DNA of 64,000 bases from Paramecium pentaurelia (GCA_905183005.1 CAJJDO010000065.1:372001-436000); one strand, 5' to 3'; numbered from the stretch's first letter, positions 50,501 to 62,322 are shown. The notes: generated from the letters alone by a model not told the origin. A program made the numbers and translations.

Positions 50501-53500
50501 AAATAAATAGCTTCTATTCTTTTGAAGGGAATAAATTAGTTAATGTAAGATTTAGAATAGAAAATATTATGTAGAGTAAAATACTAATCTAATAATTAAG
50601 AAAATTCTAATTAGAATTTTAATTGATTTTTAATAGTCTAAATTAAGAGTAAACTCGTAAATATATTGAAAAAGCAGATATATAATAAAAAAGTGTCAAA
50701 ATAGTCAATAGGAAAAAAATAAAGGAATATAATTTAACAAAAAATTTAGATGATTTACAAGAATTTTATGATTTTGAAGCAAGAGGAATTAAAGATATCA
50801 TTATTTTAAATGAAAATAAGTTTATTCCATTTTATAACATGTTATTTCTTGGTACAGTAGCCTTTTCCTAATTGATAGTTGGAGGTCTATTAATGACAAC
50901 TGGACTTGGAGGTATTATTGGGAATATGATTCTTTAAGAAGGAGTTTCAGATCTCATTATTCTAATAACATCATACTATAAGAGAGAATTCTCTTGGGCT
51001 GATTACTGATTATTAAAAGACAGCCAGCATTTTATGCACTACTCTCACTTTTGGATTGAATATAATTAAAGATACCGGCAAAACTAAAGATTTCTTTCAA
51101 ATTATAGACTAAAAAAAAAGCATAAAAATGTTAAAAATAAAATCTATTTTTCATGAAACATGGAAATAATCTTTTTAGTCATTAGCCCTTAAAGGATGTA
51201 ATCTGATTCTTACCAAAATGTTTTCAGCAACACTTGAAAATACTAAGTCTTAATTGTAGTAATTTCTTTATAAAATCATTTAAGAAAAATTCTCTTAAAA
51301 AGATACAATTAAACTTCTTAGAAAAATTTAAGTTTTAAATTAAATCTAAAAAAGAAACTTGGTTGAGGATATAAATAAATATATTTCGAAATTCTTAAAA
51401 ATAATTAGGTTAGTAAATACTTTTACTAGTTATCTTGAAAATTTCATTATAAAATTTTCAGTCCCTAAGGAAGTAGGATTTGGAAGCTGGATTTACTCTT
51501 TATGTTGTAAATTTATTTAAGAAGTATTGGTAATTTTATAATAAGAAAAATTAATTGATTATTTGCATACTGAATTCAAATCCTAATTGATTTTATTTGC
51601 TAAAACAGAATATAATCTCTAATGTTTATACTAAAAATGGAATTAGTAACAAACCTTTAATAGAAAACTAAGCAAGAGTTAATGAATCCTTAACAGATTT
51701 AAATTAAAAATTAAGTGAAATTGTTTTTTTAGATAATATCGAGTAAAATACATATTATAAACTTACTGACGAATTAAATTAAGTTTTAATTGAAAATTAA
51801 ACTCCTAAATAAGTATAAGATTTCTTAAGATATTTATCAAAAAATGAATAAAAACTTGAAAATTAATAAGAAGACAAATTTATAGAAAAAATCATTGAAG
51901 ATATTACTGAATAATTAACTTAATAATTATACTGTTTGGCAGAATAATAAATTTTATTACCTTTGATTAGTTGTGGAACTTCACAGTTAGCAAACAATTT
52001 TATCTCAAATTTTCAATATAAGGCTGTTGAGAATTAATCCAAAATAAAAGATTCTTTAAATAATGATGAAGAATATTTAAATACAATAGCATTGACTTAA
52101 GATTAAAAAGAACTTCATTAAAATACAATAGCATAGACTTAAGTTTAAAAAGAACTTCATTCAAATACAACAACAATGACTTAAGATTAAAAAGAACTTC
52201 ATTCAAATACAATAGCATTGACTTAAGTTTAAAAAGAACTTCATTCAAATACAACAACAATGACTTAAGATTAAAAAGAACTTCATTCAAATACAANAAT
52301 TTATACAACACCATAGACTTAAGATTAAAAAGAATATCCAATTTATACAACACCATAGACTTAAGATTAAAAAGAATATCCAATTTATACAACACCATAG
52401 ACTTAAGATTAAAAAGAATATCCAATTTATACAACACCATAGACTTAAGATTAAAAAGAATATCCAATTTATACAACACCATAGACTTAAGATTAAAAAG
52501 AATATCCAATTTATACAACACCATAGACTTAAGATTAAAAAGAATATCCAATTTATACAACACCATAGACTTAAGATTAAAAAGAATATCCAATTTATAC
52601 AACACCATAGACTTAAGATTAAAAAGAATATCCAATTTATACAACACCATAGACTTAAGATTAAAAAGAATATCCAATTTATACAACACCATAGACTTAA
52701 GATTAAAAAGAATATCCAATTTATACAACACCATAGACTTAAGATTAAAAAGAATATCCAATTTATACAACACCATAGACTTAAGATTAAAAAGAATATC
52801 CAATTTATACAACACCATAGACTTAAGATTAAAAAGAATATCCAATTTATACAACACCATAGACTTAAGATTAAAAAGAATATCCAATTTATACAACACC
52901 ATAGACTTAAGATTAAAAAGAATATCCAATTTATACAACACCATAGACTTAAGATTAAAAAGAATATCCAATTTATACAACACCATAGACTTAAGATTAA
53001 AAAGAATATCCAATTTATACAACACCATAGACTTAAGATTAAAAAGAATATCCAATTTATACAACACCATAGACTTAAGATTAAAAAGAATATCCAATTT
53101 ATACAACACCATAGACTTAAGATTAAAAAGAATATCCAATTTATACAACACCATAGACTTAAGATTAAAAAGAATATCCAATTTATACAACACCATAGAC
53201 TTAAGATTAAAAAGAATATCCAATTTATACAACACCATAGACTTAAGATTAAAAAGAATATCCAATTTATACAACACCATAGACTTAAGATTAAAAAGAA
53301 TATCCAATTTATACAACACCATAGACTTAAGATTAAAAAGAATATCCAATTTATACAACACCATAGACTTAAGATTAAAAAGAATATCCAATTTATACAA
53401 CACCATAGACTTAAGATTAAAAAGAATATCCAATTTATACAACACCATAGACTTAAGATTAAAAAGAATATCCAATTTATACAACACCATAGACTTAAGA

Positions 53501-56500
53501 TTAAAAAGAATATCCAATTTATACAACACCATAGACTTAAGATTAAAAAGAATATCCAATTTATACAACACCATAGACTTAAGATTAAAAAGAATATCCA
53601 ATTTATACAACACCATAGACTTAAGATTAAAAAGAATATCCAATTTATACAACACCATAGACTTAAGATTAAAAAGAATATCCAATTTATACAACACCAT
53701 AGACTTAAGATTAAAAAGAATATCCAATTTATACAACACCATAGACTTAAGATTAAAAAGAATATCCAATTTATACAACACCATAGACTTAAGATTAAAA
53801 AGAATATCCAATTTATACAACACCATAGACTTAAGATTAAAAAGAATATCCAATTTATACAACACCATAGACTTAAGATTAAAAAGAATATCCAATTTAT
53901 ACAACACCATAGACTTAAGATTAAAAAGAATATCCAATTTATACAACACCATAGACTTAAGATTAAAAAGAATATCCAATTTATACAACACCATAGACTT
54001 AAGATTAAAAAGAATATCCAATTTATACAACACCATAGACTTAAGATTAAAAAGAATATCCAATTTATACAACACCATAGACTTAAGATTAAAAAGAATA
54101 TCCAATTTATACAACACCATAGACTTAAGATTAAAAAGAATATCCAATTTATACAACACCATAGACTTAAGATTAAAAAGAATATCCAATTTATACAACA
54201 CCATAGACTTAAGATTAAAAAGAATATCCAATTTATACAACACCATAGACTTAAGATTAAAAAGAATATCCAATTTATACAACACCATAGACTTAAGATT
54301 AAAAAGAATATCCAATTTATACAACACCATAGACTTAAGATTAAAAAGAATATCCAATTTATACAACACCATAGACTTAAGATTAAAAAGAATATCCAAT
54401 TTATACAACACCATAGACTTAAGATTAAAAAGAATATCCAATTTATACAACACCATAGACTTAAGATTAAAAAGAATATCCAATTTATACAACACCATAG
54501 ACTTAAGATTAAAAAGAATATCCAATTTATACAACACCATAGACTTAAGATTAAAAAGAATATCCAATTTATACAACACCATAGACTTAAGATTAAAAAG
54601 AATATCCAATTTATACAACACCATAGACTTAAGATTAAAAAGAATATCCAATTTATACAACACCATAGACTTAAGATTAAAAAGAATATCCAATTTATAC
54701 AACACCATAGACTTAAGATTAAAAAGAATATCCAATTTATACAACACCATAGACTTAAGATTAAAAAGAATATCCAATTTATACAACACCATAGACTTAA
54801 GATTAAAAAGAATATCCAATTTATACAACACCATAGACTTAAGATTAAAAAGAATATCCAATTTATACAACACCATAGACTTAAGATTAAAAAGAATATC
54901 CAATTTATACAACACCATAGACTTAAGATTAAAAAGAATATCCAATTTATACAACACCATAGACTTAAGATTAAAAAGAATATCCAATTTATACAACACC
55001 ATAGACTTAAGATTAAAAAGAATATCCAATTTATACAACACCATAGACTTAAGATTAAAAAGAATATCCAATTTATACAACACCATAGACTTAAGATTAA
55101 AAAGAATATCCAATTTATACAACACCATAGACTTAAGATTAAAAAGAATATCCAATTTATACAACACCATAGACTTAAGATTAAAAAGAATATCCAATTT
55201 ATACAACACCATAGACTTAAGATTAAAAAGAATATCCAATTTATACAACACCATAGACTTAAGATTAAAAAGAATATCCAATTTATACAACACCATAGAC
55301 TTAAGATTAAAAAGAATATCCAATTTATACAACACCATAGACTTAAGATTAAAAAGAATATCCAATTTATACAACACCATAGACTTAAGATTAAAAAGAA
55401 TATCCAATTTATACAACACCATAGACTTAAGATTAAAAAGAATATCCAATTTATACAACACCATAGACTTAAGATTAAAAAGAATATCCAATTTATACAA
55501 CACCATAGACTTAAGATTAAAAAGAATATCCAATTTATACAACACCATAGACTTAAGATTAAAAAGAATATCCAATTTATACAACACCATAGACTTAAGA
55601 TTAAAAAGAATATCCAATTTATACAACACCATAGACTTAAGATTAAAAAGAATATCCAATTTATACAACACCATAGACTTAAGATTAAAAAGAATATCCA
55701 ATTTATACAACACCATAGACTTAAGATTAAAAAGAATATCCAATTTATACAACACCATAGACTTAAGATTAAAAAGAATATCCAATTTATACAACACCAT
55801 AGACTTAAGATTAAAAAGAATATCCAATTTATACAACACCATAGACTTAAGATTAAAAAGAATATCCAATTTATACAACACCATAGACTTAAGATTAAAA
55901 AGAATATCCAATTTATACAACACCATAGACTTAAGATTAAAAAGAATATCCAATTTATACAACACCATAGACTTAAGATTAAAAAGAATATCCAATTTAT
56001 ACAACACCATAGACTTAAGATTAAAAAGAATATCCAATTTATACAACACCATAGACTTAAGATTAAAAAGAATATCCAATTTATACAACACCATAGACTT
56101 AAGATTAAAAAGAATATCCAATTTATACAACACCATAGACTTAAGATTAAAAAGAATATCCAATTTATACAACACCATAGACTTAAGATTAAAAAGAATA
56201 TCCAATTTATACAACACCATAGACTTAAGATTAAAAAGAATATCCAATTTATACAACACCATAGACTTAAGATTAAAAAGAATATCCAATTTATACAACA
56301 CCATAGACTTAAGATTAAAAAGAATATCCAATTTATACAACACCATAGACTTAAGATTAAAAAGAATATCCAATTTATACAACACCATAGACTTAAGATT
56401 AAAAAGAATATCCAATTTATACAACACCATAGACTTAAGATTAAAAAGAATATCCAATTTATACAACAACATAGACTTAAGATTTAAAAGAATCTTTATA

Positions 56501-56786
56501 ACTTATAATAATATCGACTTCAGACTCGGCACAATGTTCATAATAAGCGGAAACAAATGATAAAGAATAAAACAAACCTCCATAACCTAACCCTGAAGAT
56601 TAGACTGATCTAAACAATCAAGCAAAAGATAATCCTATTTCTAAAAATTCTGACCAAACCTCGTCTGATGATTTTACATTCTATAAAGAACCTTTTATAA
56701 TATATCCTGGAATCGGAATTACTGCATCTATATTGTTATTTGGAATTTTTAAATCATTGTATAAAAAAAATTAGATGATAACCTGA
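41572..56786 (+). CDS. Giant SecA-type translocase-motor protein with 14-aa repeats and C-terminal anchor
   Basis: Apparently one exon, about 5,070 codons. Residues 1 to about 1900 are helical, without a recognised domain. A SecA motor follows: VSTGEGKS (Walker A, about 1947), IAIVDEVDSMLIDES (Walker B, about 2053, matching bacterial SecA DEVDSILIDEA), LFGLTGTLGS, VATNLAGRGTDI (about 2394, SecA signature) and EEQAFGRTARLANKGTG. The next 600 residues are helical, then hydrophobic VAFSQLIVGGLLMTTGLGG (about 3095). Residues about 3505-4960 are 14-aa repeats. A final helix (IYPGIGITASILLFGIF) before KSLYKKNQMIT looks like a tail anchor. Start: MIQNQILEAD at 41572, though an upstream exon is possible. 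Two 1-nt shifts are needed (near 51005, where TGA ends the upstream frame, and near 51605). UAR-Gln codons throughout show it is a native ciliate gene. Its substrate is unknown. Confidence 0.82.
52085..52296 (+). repeat. Diverged 42-bp units, five copies
   Basis: Five imperfect 42-bp units encode TQDQKELHSNTIAL / TQVQKELHSNTTTM alternating variants, in frame with the SecA-like gene. They share the 'acttaagattaaaaagaa' core with the large array downstream and appear to be its older edge. The alternation of two unit types (IAL/TQV and TTM/TQD) suggests duplication in 84-bp pairs. Confidence 0.85.
52298..56455 (+). repeat. 99 identical tandem copies of a 42-bp unit
   Basis: Starting right after the N at 52297, the unit aatttatacaacaccatag / acttaagattaaaaagaatatcc repeats 99 times (4,158 bp) with no visible change; a 100th, altered unit (56456-56497) closes it. 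In the SecA-like frame each unit encodes 14 residues, TQDQKEYPIYTTPQ, using TAA/TAG for the glutamines. The length is a multiple of three, so copy-number changes keep the frame. The perfect identity, third positions included, points to very recent expansion or gene conversion, or to assembly extension; true copy number cannot be trusted next to a gap. The complementary strand is also open, giving a false 1,490-aa ORF. Confidence 0.95.
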
Positions 56787-57180
56787 TTTTTAAATTATAT
56801 ATTTAAATTATATTAATCTCATAAGATAATTATAATTGCTTTTAATATTTGTAAAGTTATTATGATTTAGAACAATTATTTTGAGATTTTTAAATTTATT
56901 AATCTCAATATAATTGCATCCAAATTTTGATTACAAAGATCTTTAAATATTTGAAAACCTTTGAGCGCATTATTTTTTTTTATAAATTAGTTATTTTATA
57001 ACATCATTTTTGATGAGTAGTTTATTCTCAGGCCTATTGATAAATCTAAATAGTTTTTAAGATCATTCATGATATTTAATTTCTATTAAATAAATATTGT
57101 TTTCTTTTAATTACTCTATTAAAAATTGTTTTCTATAATTAATCTGTTATATATATGGTAAATTATTTTTACCTGATAAT
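56787..57180. other. Intergenic, about 390 bp
   Basis: AT-rich 3' flank of the giant gene. No gene or RNA recognised. Confidence 0.45.
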
Positions 57181-57631
57181 TTCTATTAAAGTTATAATAT
57201 ATATATATTTCGTTTGATTAAATGAAAATGGGCTCAAGTTCGGAATAGGACTCTAACCCACAACCAATTACATTGGTTTAAACTTGGATAGTTTATAATA
57301 CTTAATTTGGTAAGTGAGTAAACATATCTATTAGATATTTATTTATTGGTTAATCTAAATATTAAATTATGGGTTTTCTTAAAATTATAAATTTTATTTG
57401 CCGAGCTAATAGTTTTAGTATGAACCCATAATTTTTTAAATAACTAAAATATATATAAAGAATTATATGAAAAAAAAATAGCATTACGAAAGTAATCACT
57501 CGGCCTTTTGGCTAGGTTGTACTCCAAGTTTAAACCAATGTAATTGGTTGTGGGTAAGAGTCCTATTCCGGAACTTGAGCCCATTTTCATTTAATCAAAC
57601 GAAATATATATATATTATAACTTTAATAGAA
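57181..57631. repeat. Long inverted repeat, arms of about 108 bp, 234-bp spacer
   Basis: Arm 1 (57181-57288) and arm 2 (57523-57631) are reverse complements with only about one mismatch and one indel. The arms are richer in GC than their surroundings (e.g. atgggctcaagttcgg / ccggaacttgagcccat). The spacer is AT-rich except for its last 30 bases. It could fold into a long hairpin, or represent two divergent copies of a small RNA gene or a mobile-element remnant. Confidence 0.9.
57495..57600 (+). ncRNA. Candidate structured RNA with U2-stem-loop-I-like 5' element
   Basis: Position 57499-57514 reads ctcggccttttggcta, the same as the stem-loop I of most U2 snRNAs, and can form the hairpin cGGCC-uuuu-GGCu. 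The branch-point-pairing segment of U2 (GUGUAGUAUCUGUUC) does not follow; instead the sequence enters arm 2 of the inverted repeat, which itself can form small hairpins (accaat-gta-attggt; ggctcaagttc...). It is therefore not a normal U2 gene, but a conserved-looking, relatively GC-rich island in an AT-rich spacer. Boundaries are approximate. Confidence 0.3.
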
Positions 57632-58316
57632 AATGAACCTTTATATTGAAAAGAGTTATATTCATAATAGACTGTATTAAGTTTCTTTGTTTTAAAATTT
57701 ATATTATTTCTCAAATATGATTTAGGTTCAATTTTAGGCTATTATAAATCATTATTTTATTTTGATGGAAATATAATTGAAATAGATAAAGATTCAAAAT
57801 TACAGAATTTATGATAAGAATGTCAATTTATTTTTGTTTTAGTATAAATTGAAATCTCATTAAAAAATTTTGCAAATCAATTTCCATTTAATAAATCTAT
57901 GATCAATAAAGTTTATTCATTATTCTTAGTTAAAAATATTAAAAAAAAACTCTTATTGATAAAAATGAGATGATGATGTAAAAATTATATATCATATTAA
58001 TTGGTAATATGAACTTTTCTAAAAGAGGGCAGCAAAAATTTGAAATTCTTATTGACTTTATAAAATAAAGATGACAAATAGTAAGATTATTAAATAATAA
58101 TTAATATAGACTTTAGTTTAAATCTACTTTTGGTAATAAATAAATTTATAATTATCATAATAATTTAAGATATTTAAGTATAAAATTTGATTAAAAAAGC
58201 AACTTTAAATGGCATTGTCTACATTAATAATGAAAATGGATATAATATAATTTAAGATAACATAAGAATTTTTTGTTAGTAATATTAATTAATGCATTTT
58301 ATAATAAAATTAATTT
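57632..58316. other. Intergenic, about 685 bp, possible gene remnant
   Basis: Between 57960 and 58200 the plus strand has short protein-like pieces (IILIGNMNFSKRGQQKF, IDFIKQRQQIVRLLNNN) in shifting frames with TGAs. No model can be built; it may be a decayed gene. Confidence 0.35.
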
Positions 58317-59397
58317 ATGGAGTCTTAAGATAATAAACATTAGAAAAGACATGATTCTAGTGACAAATAAAAATAGTTAAAGAAAATTCAAAAGGTTGAA
58401 CAAAAAGCATAGTCTTTGTTAAGAGAAGAAAAATAATAGAGTAAAAAAGAGAAAAAAAGTAAGAAGGACAAGAGTAAAATTAACAGGGAAAAAGTGATTA
58501 AAGCATTTAAATCATTTATTAAGATATTCTAAGATGATTTTGAAGAATTCTTTGATCTATTTTCTTAATTGGATGATGGATGTGTAATAGAGACAGGAGG
58601 AATTGAAAATTAAAATGTAAAAGAGAAACTTGATAAATTAATGGATAAACTTAAACTTAAAAATTAAGGGAATGAAAAAGCACCAATATTCAAGAAAGTC
58701 AATAAATAAATTAAATTGGAACACTATGTAAGAGGGTTATATGATGAAGTAGTGAAAGGAATTAAGTATTAAGAGCCAGAATCAAATAATTCAAATGTTA
58801 GCAAAAGTGAATCCCCAGAGAAAATGAAAGAAGTGACAAAGAATATTAAAGAGTTGGAGCCATAAAAATAATTGCCAAAAAGATTAGATGAAAAATCAGA
58901 TATGGACTTATTTTTGGAGGAAAATTTTGCTAAGGGTGGAGATAGAAAATTAACTAGTTATTTGAATGAAAGAAAAAAAGTATAAACTTTACCTATTCAA
59001 TAATAATAACCAAAGAATGGTAATATTAATAATATTAATAATTAGATAGTATATATTTGGGAGAAGTAACTTAAAAATAAAGAAATCCTGAAGAAATAAA
59101 AGAGTTTATGATATGGTATGATTAAGAATTTAGATCAAAGAGTTTAGCAGAAGAACATAGAGAAAAATTAGAGAAGGAAAGACTTGAAAAACAAAAATTA
59201 GGTGGAGGTTAACAAAATTCAAAAGGTAAAATATAATTAATATAATAAAAGAGAAAAATGTTCGTAAAGAGTTTAATAGAGATACAGATATGAATATGAA
59301 TACATAAACCAGTTCAGAAGTGTTAGCAAGAATTAGATAATCTGGATCATTAAATTCAAAGTTTTCATCTGGACATTTTTAAAATTAATTCATATGA
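58317..59397 (+). CDS. Highly charged helical protein, unknown function
   Basis: Two 26-nt introns (one being GTAATATTAATAATATTAATAATTAG) leave 342 aa in exact frame. The start is MESQDNKHQKRHDSSDKQ, with a Lys/Glu-rich coil (REEKQQSKKEKKSKKDKSK), then INREKVIKAFKSFIKIF, QDDFEEFFDLFSQLDDG. Further on come PEEIKEFMIWYDQEFRSKS and a coil LAEEHREKLEKERLEKQK, ending NSKFSSGHFQNQFI. The style resembles nuclear splicing- or transcription-associated scaffold proteins, but no domain is recognised. Confidence 0.65.
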
Positions 59398-59412
59398 TTA
59401 TTATTTAATTAT

Positions 59413-60531
59413 ATGTATTATTTGGCAACTCCTACCACTATTGAGAAATACACATAAAAGAATATCTTCTAAGATCCCATAATTGACATTATGAAGAATA
59501 AAAGTCCTATGTCTGATAGAGATTTAGTTGGTCCTAAGTTTTCTTTAAAGAAACTATCAGAGATGAAAACTTAATCTTGTGATTAGAGTTAGATATAGAA
59601 TGTTGAACCATCTAGATTTGAAAAGTTCTATTAATCAATAAAACCTTAATTAGGATTAATGAAGTTAGAAAATAAAATAAAATAATAAAGAGTCTTAATT
59701 GAACCAAAAAAGAAGAAACCCAATTAAATATAACCTGAATTAATTAATAAATAAGATCTATTATATCAATTGAAGATGATGAAATTAAAAAATAGAATTC
59801 GTTAAGAATAAAAATCTGATTTAATTGATAATATGAAAAAGGAAGTTAAAATGGTTGTTACTAAAGATGAAAGAATTCTCAATCAATTTTAATAGTTATA
59901 ATAAAATAGGATTGATACATCATTAATATTAGGTAATCGAACAGGTAGAAGCTTAGATAAAACCTTATATTAGAGATCAAATGATTTTCGATAAAAATAT
60001 GAATTAAATTTGGCATTGAATGATCATTTACTCTCAGATAAGAGAGTATGGTACCGTTAAATAAGGAAAAAATAGAACAGTTATTATGAGAATAGAAATC
60101 CTTATTCTATTGATGAAAAACTAAATTATATGGATTCAACTTAAGTAGTTGCAGATATTTATACAAATTTCTCTACTCATCATACTCCAAAATAACAATA
60201 TACAGAAATTATATAAGTCAATTAAAAAATTAACCAACCTTTATATAGTAAGAAGACTTAAGATGAATTAAAAAAGAAATTGAAAGAAGTTAATCCAGAT
60301 TCTCCTATACTATCTTTTGATCCCAAATAGGACATTTCATTATAAGGAATAAGTAAATTTGATAGAGAATATGAATGTGTATTATAAGATGATGATAATC
60401 AATTGTATCAAATAACAGACAATTAAGAAAACAAAAAATAAAGTTAAAATGAAGATATCATAATTGCTAATTGGAATCTTAAAAAAAAAGGACAGACCTT
60501 TTATCCTAAATTAACTAAATACATAATTTGA
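59413..60531 (+). CDS. Low-complexity basic protein, unknown function
   Basis: An intron-free frame of 372 aa starts MYYLATPTTIEKYTQKN, only 15 bp after the previous stop, and ends FYPKLTKYII. It is Lys/Gln/Asn/Ser-rich throughout, with a helical block (LLYQLKMMKLKNRIRQEQ) and several SP/TP-type sites (NKSPMSDRD, PDSPILSFDP). No transmembrane segment and no recognised domain. Possibly a cortical or ciliary structural protein, but nothing in the sequence proves it. Confidence 0.6.
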
Positions 60532-60801
60532 ATATTAACTATTAATAAAGAATTTGTTTATGATTATTTATAACATTGTTAAATCATTTAAATGATTTAA
60601 TCTTTATTAAATATCTTCAAAAATTTAGTAAAAAATAAAGATCATCCATTCATTTTTTACTATTTACTCTGAACAATTATCTATTTTACTAGGTATAATC
60701 AATATTTCACTAACATCCAAATTAAAATTTGAATAAGTTTACTTCAAAACAATTTTGAATAGGATTATAATAAATACTATTATTTTTATTCCATTTAGTT
60801 T

Positions 60802-61359
60802 TCATCTTTTGATTAATCTATTCTTAATTATTATTATTTTTCCAAAAATATAATTCATAGAATTGTGAGAATTATTAGAATTATAGTCGATTAATTAATT
60901 ACTAAAAATTACATTCTTAGATATATAAACAGAATCCTTTACTTTTGAAATTAATGCAATGCTTCAAATCTTAATAATATTTCTAATATTAATTCTAAAT
61001 CCTTTTTTTAAATATCTATCTAATAAAGGTTTTGTATGTCTTATAGATAAGAAAGTATGATTTAGATTTATATATCCTTCCAAAAATAAATTTAACTTTC
61101 ATTAATAAAATAATAATAAATATCATTGGTCTTCAATTTATAATACCACCTTTTAGATGTTTTTTTCTTTAATAATTTCTCTTAGATAATTTATAGAATT
61201 AGTGTTATTTAGATTATATATTTCATCAGAATATACCCATTTTATTTTATAAGGGTCTTTAGTTATGTTTTATTCTATGAATAAATTCAGTTATTAGACT
61301 TCTAAGTTATCTCTAAAGATGTATGTGAATCCCAAATATTGTAATTTTACAATTTCCAT
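60802..61359 (-). CDS. Unknown protein, frame uncertain
   Basis: Starts MEIVKLQYLGFTYIFRDN, 26 bp from the stop of the phosphatase gene. Readable blocks follow: KWVYSDEIYNLNNTNSIN, DIYYYFINESQIYFWKD and KDSVYISKNVIFSNQLID, ending IIIKNRLIKR. Two shifts are needed (near 61120 and 60960); the sum restores frame, and 558 nt is a multiple of three. Beta-strand-like alternation is seen but no family recognised. Confidence 0.4.
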
Positions 61360-61385
61360 TTAGACTATTTAATATAAAATTATAA

Positions 61386-62282
61386 TCATTTTTAATTCAA
61401 AGCACTTTTTGTTCTATGAGTAATTCTTCTTCTTCTATGTCTAAGAATTAATTATTCTTCTTAATTTTTAAATTAAGGAGAACTTTGAACTTGTTGCTCA
61501 TTGTTTTAAAGTTACTGTTTAGTAGCATCATCAATTTAGAAAGTGTAATTCCTGATGTGTCTACTTATTCTTTTTTCTGGACTTTTAGGATTAGAGGATT
61601 GCTTTTGTTTTTAGACCATACTCTATTTATTTGGTGAATAGAATATAGGTGTTTATCCACCTTAACAAGAACCAATGGATTGAATATCATCTTAAGAATT
61701 AATAGAATCTTCCAAATATTATTACTTTTGAGTCTATTCAATAATTCGTTGTTAAAATTTTGAAGGAATGATTAGATTAGAATAATTAATATTATTTTCT
61801 TAGTTCTCTTGTTTTTAATTGTGAATTTTAGAGTTGAATAATATTAGTTATTTTTTTAGTGGCAAAGAAGGATTCACTAATGTTTTCAATGATTTAAGAT
61901 GATAGAAAGCTTTTTCATATTACCATTATTTAATTTTGATTAAGTAGGCTATAATTATTGCAGCACTCCAATTTAGTCCATTAGAACAACATACTAAAAC
62001 AGATGAACGCTTTATTTCATTTGAAATAAGTGTGGTTATTCTATCAAAGATTTTGATGATGTCTGTTTGATTCTCATCAACTTTCTAAATAAATAAAATA
62101 GAGAATACATGATAGGTAACAAATTCTGTATATTATTTGTAATTATGTTTTCCAACTACAATAATAGTTCTGATGTTTTTTAATTGAAAATATTAGATTG
62201 ATTCCAAAACATTTATATTCCCTTAATACAGCTTATGAAGTTTGTCCTCCAAAACACTGAAGAGAAATGCTGAATTGTGCAT
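61386..62282 (-). CDS. Dual-specificity-phosphatase-fold protein with altered active site
   Basis: About 290 aa (one probable 24-nt intron, GTATTCTCTATTTTATTTATTTAG; it is a multiple of three so retention is not excluded). The DSP fold is visible: IRTIIVVGKHNYKQY, DIIKIFDRITTLIS, then the P-loop region KRSSVLVCCSNGLNWSAA, and a helix AIIIAYLIKIKQWQYEKAF, KTLVNPSLPLKKQL. In active enzymes the P-loop is HCxxGxxRS; here it is CCSNGLNWS, so the Cys stays but the invariant Arg is Trp and the His is Cys. It is probably a pseudophosphatase that binds phosphoproteins. The C-terminal 130 residues are Gln/Ser-rich with a basic RHRRRRITHR cluster. Confidence 0.8.
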
Positions 62283-62322
62283 TTACTATTGTGTAATTAA
62301 TAATATTTTCTAGATATTAAAA
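62283..62322. promoter_or_regulatory. 40-bp shared promoter interval
   Basis: Forty AT-rich bases separate the starts of the phosphatase-like gene (minus) and the acyl-CoA dehydrogenase gene (plus). Both promoters must overlap here. Confidence 0.4.

Noticed and set aside
52298..56455. CRISPR array
   Set aside because: The 42-bp units are directly contiguous with no spacers, lie in a ciliate coding frame and have no cas genes.
52000..56472. A 1,490-aa minus-strand ORF made of a repeated MVLYKLDILFNLKS unit
   Set aside because: It is the complement of the 42-bp coding array. The plus-strand frame joins SecA-like sequence upstream with a sensible C-terminus and membrane helix downstream; the minus frame has no non-repeat domain and ends in the repeat edges.
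41572..56786. Bacterial contamination or endosymbiont SecA
   Set aside because: The frame is full of TAA/TAG codons used as Gln and shares the AT-richness and style of its neighbours, so it is a ciliate nuclear gene.
57495..57600. Bona fide U2 snRNA
   Set aside because: Only the stem-loop I sequence matches; the branch-point recognition segment and Sm site do not follow.
57181..57631. tRNA genes in the inverted-repeat arms
   Set aside because: A B-box-like gttcgga is present, but no cloverleaf with proper A box, anticodon arm and acceptor stem can be drawn on either strand.
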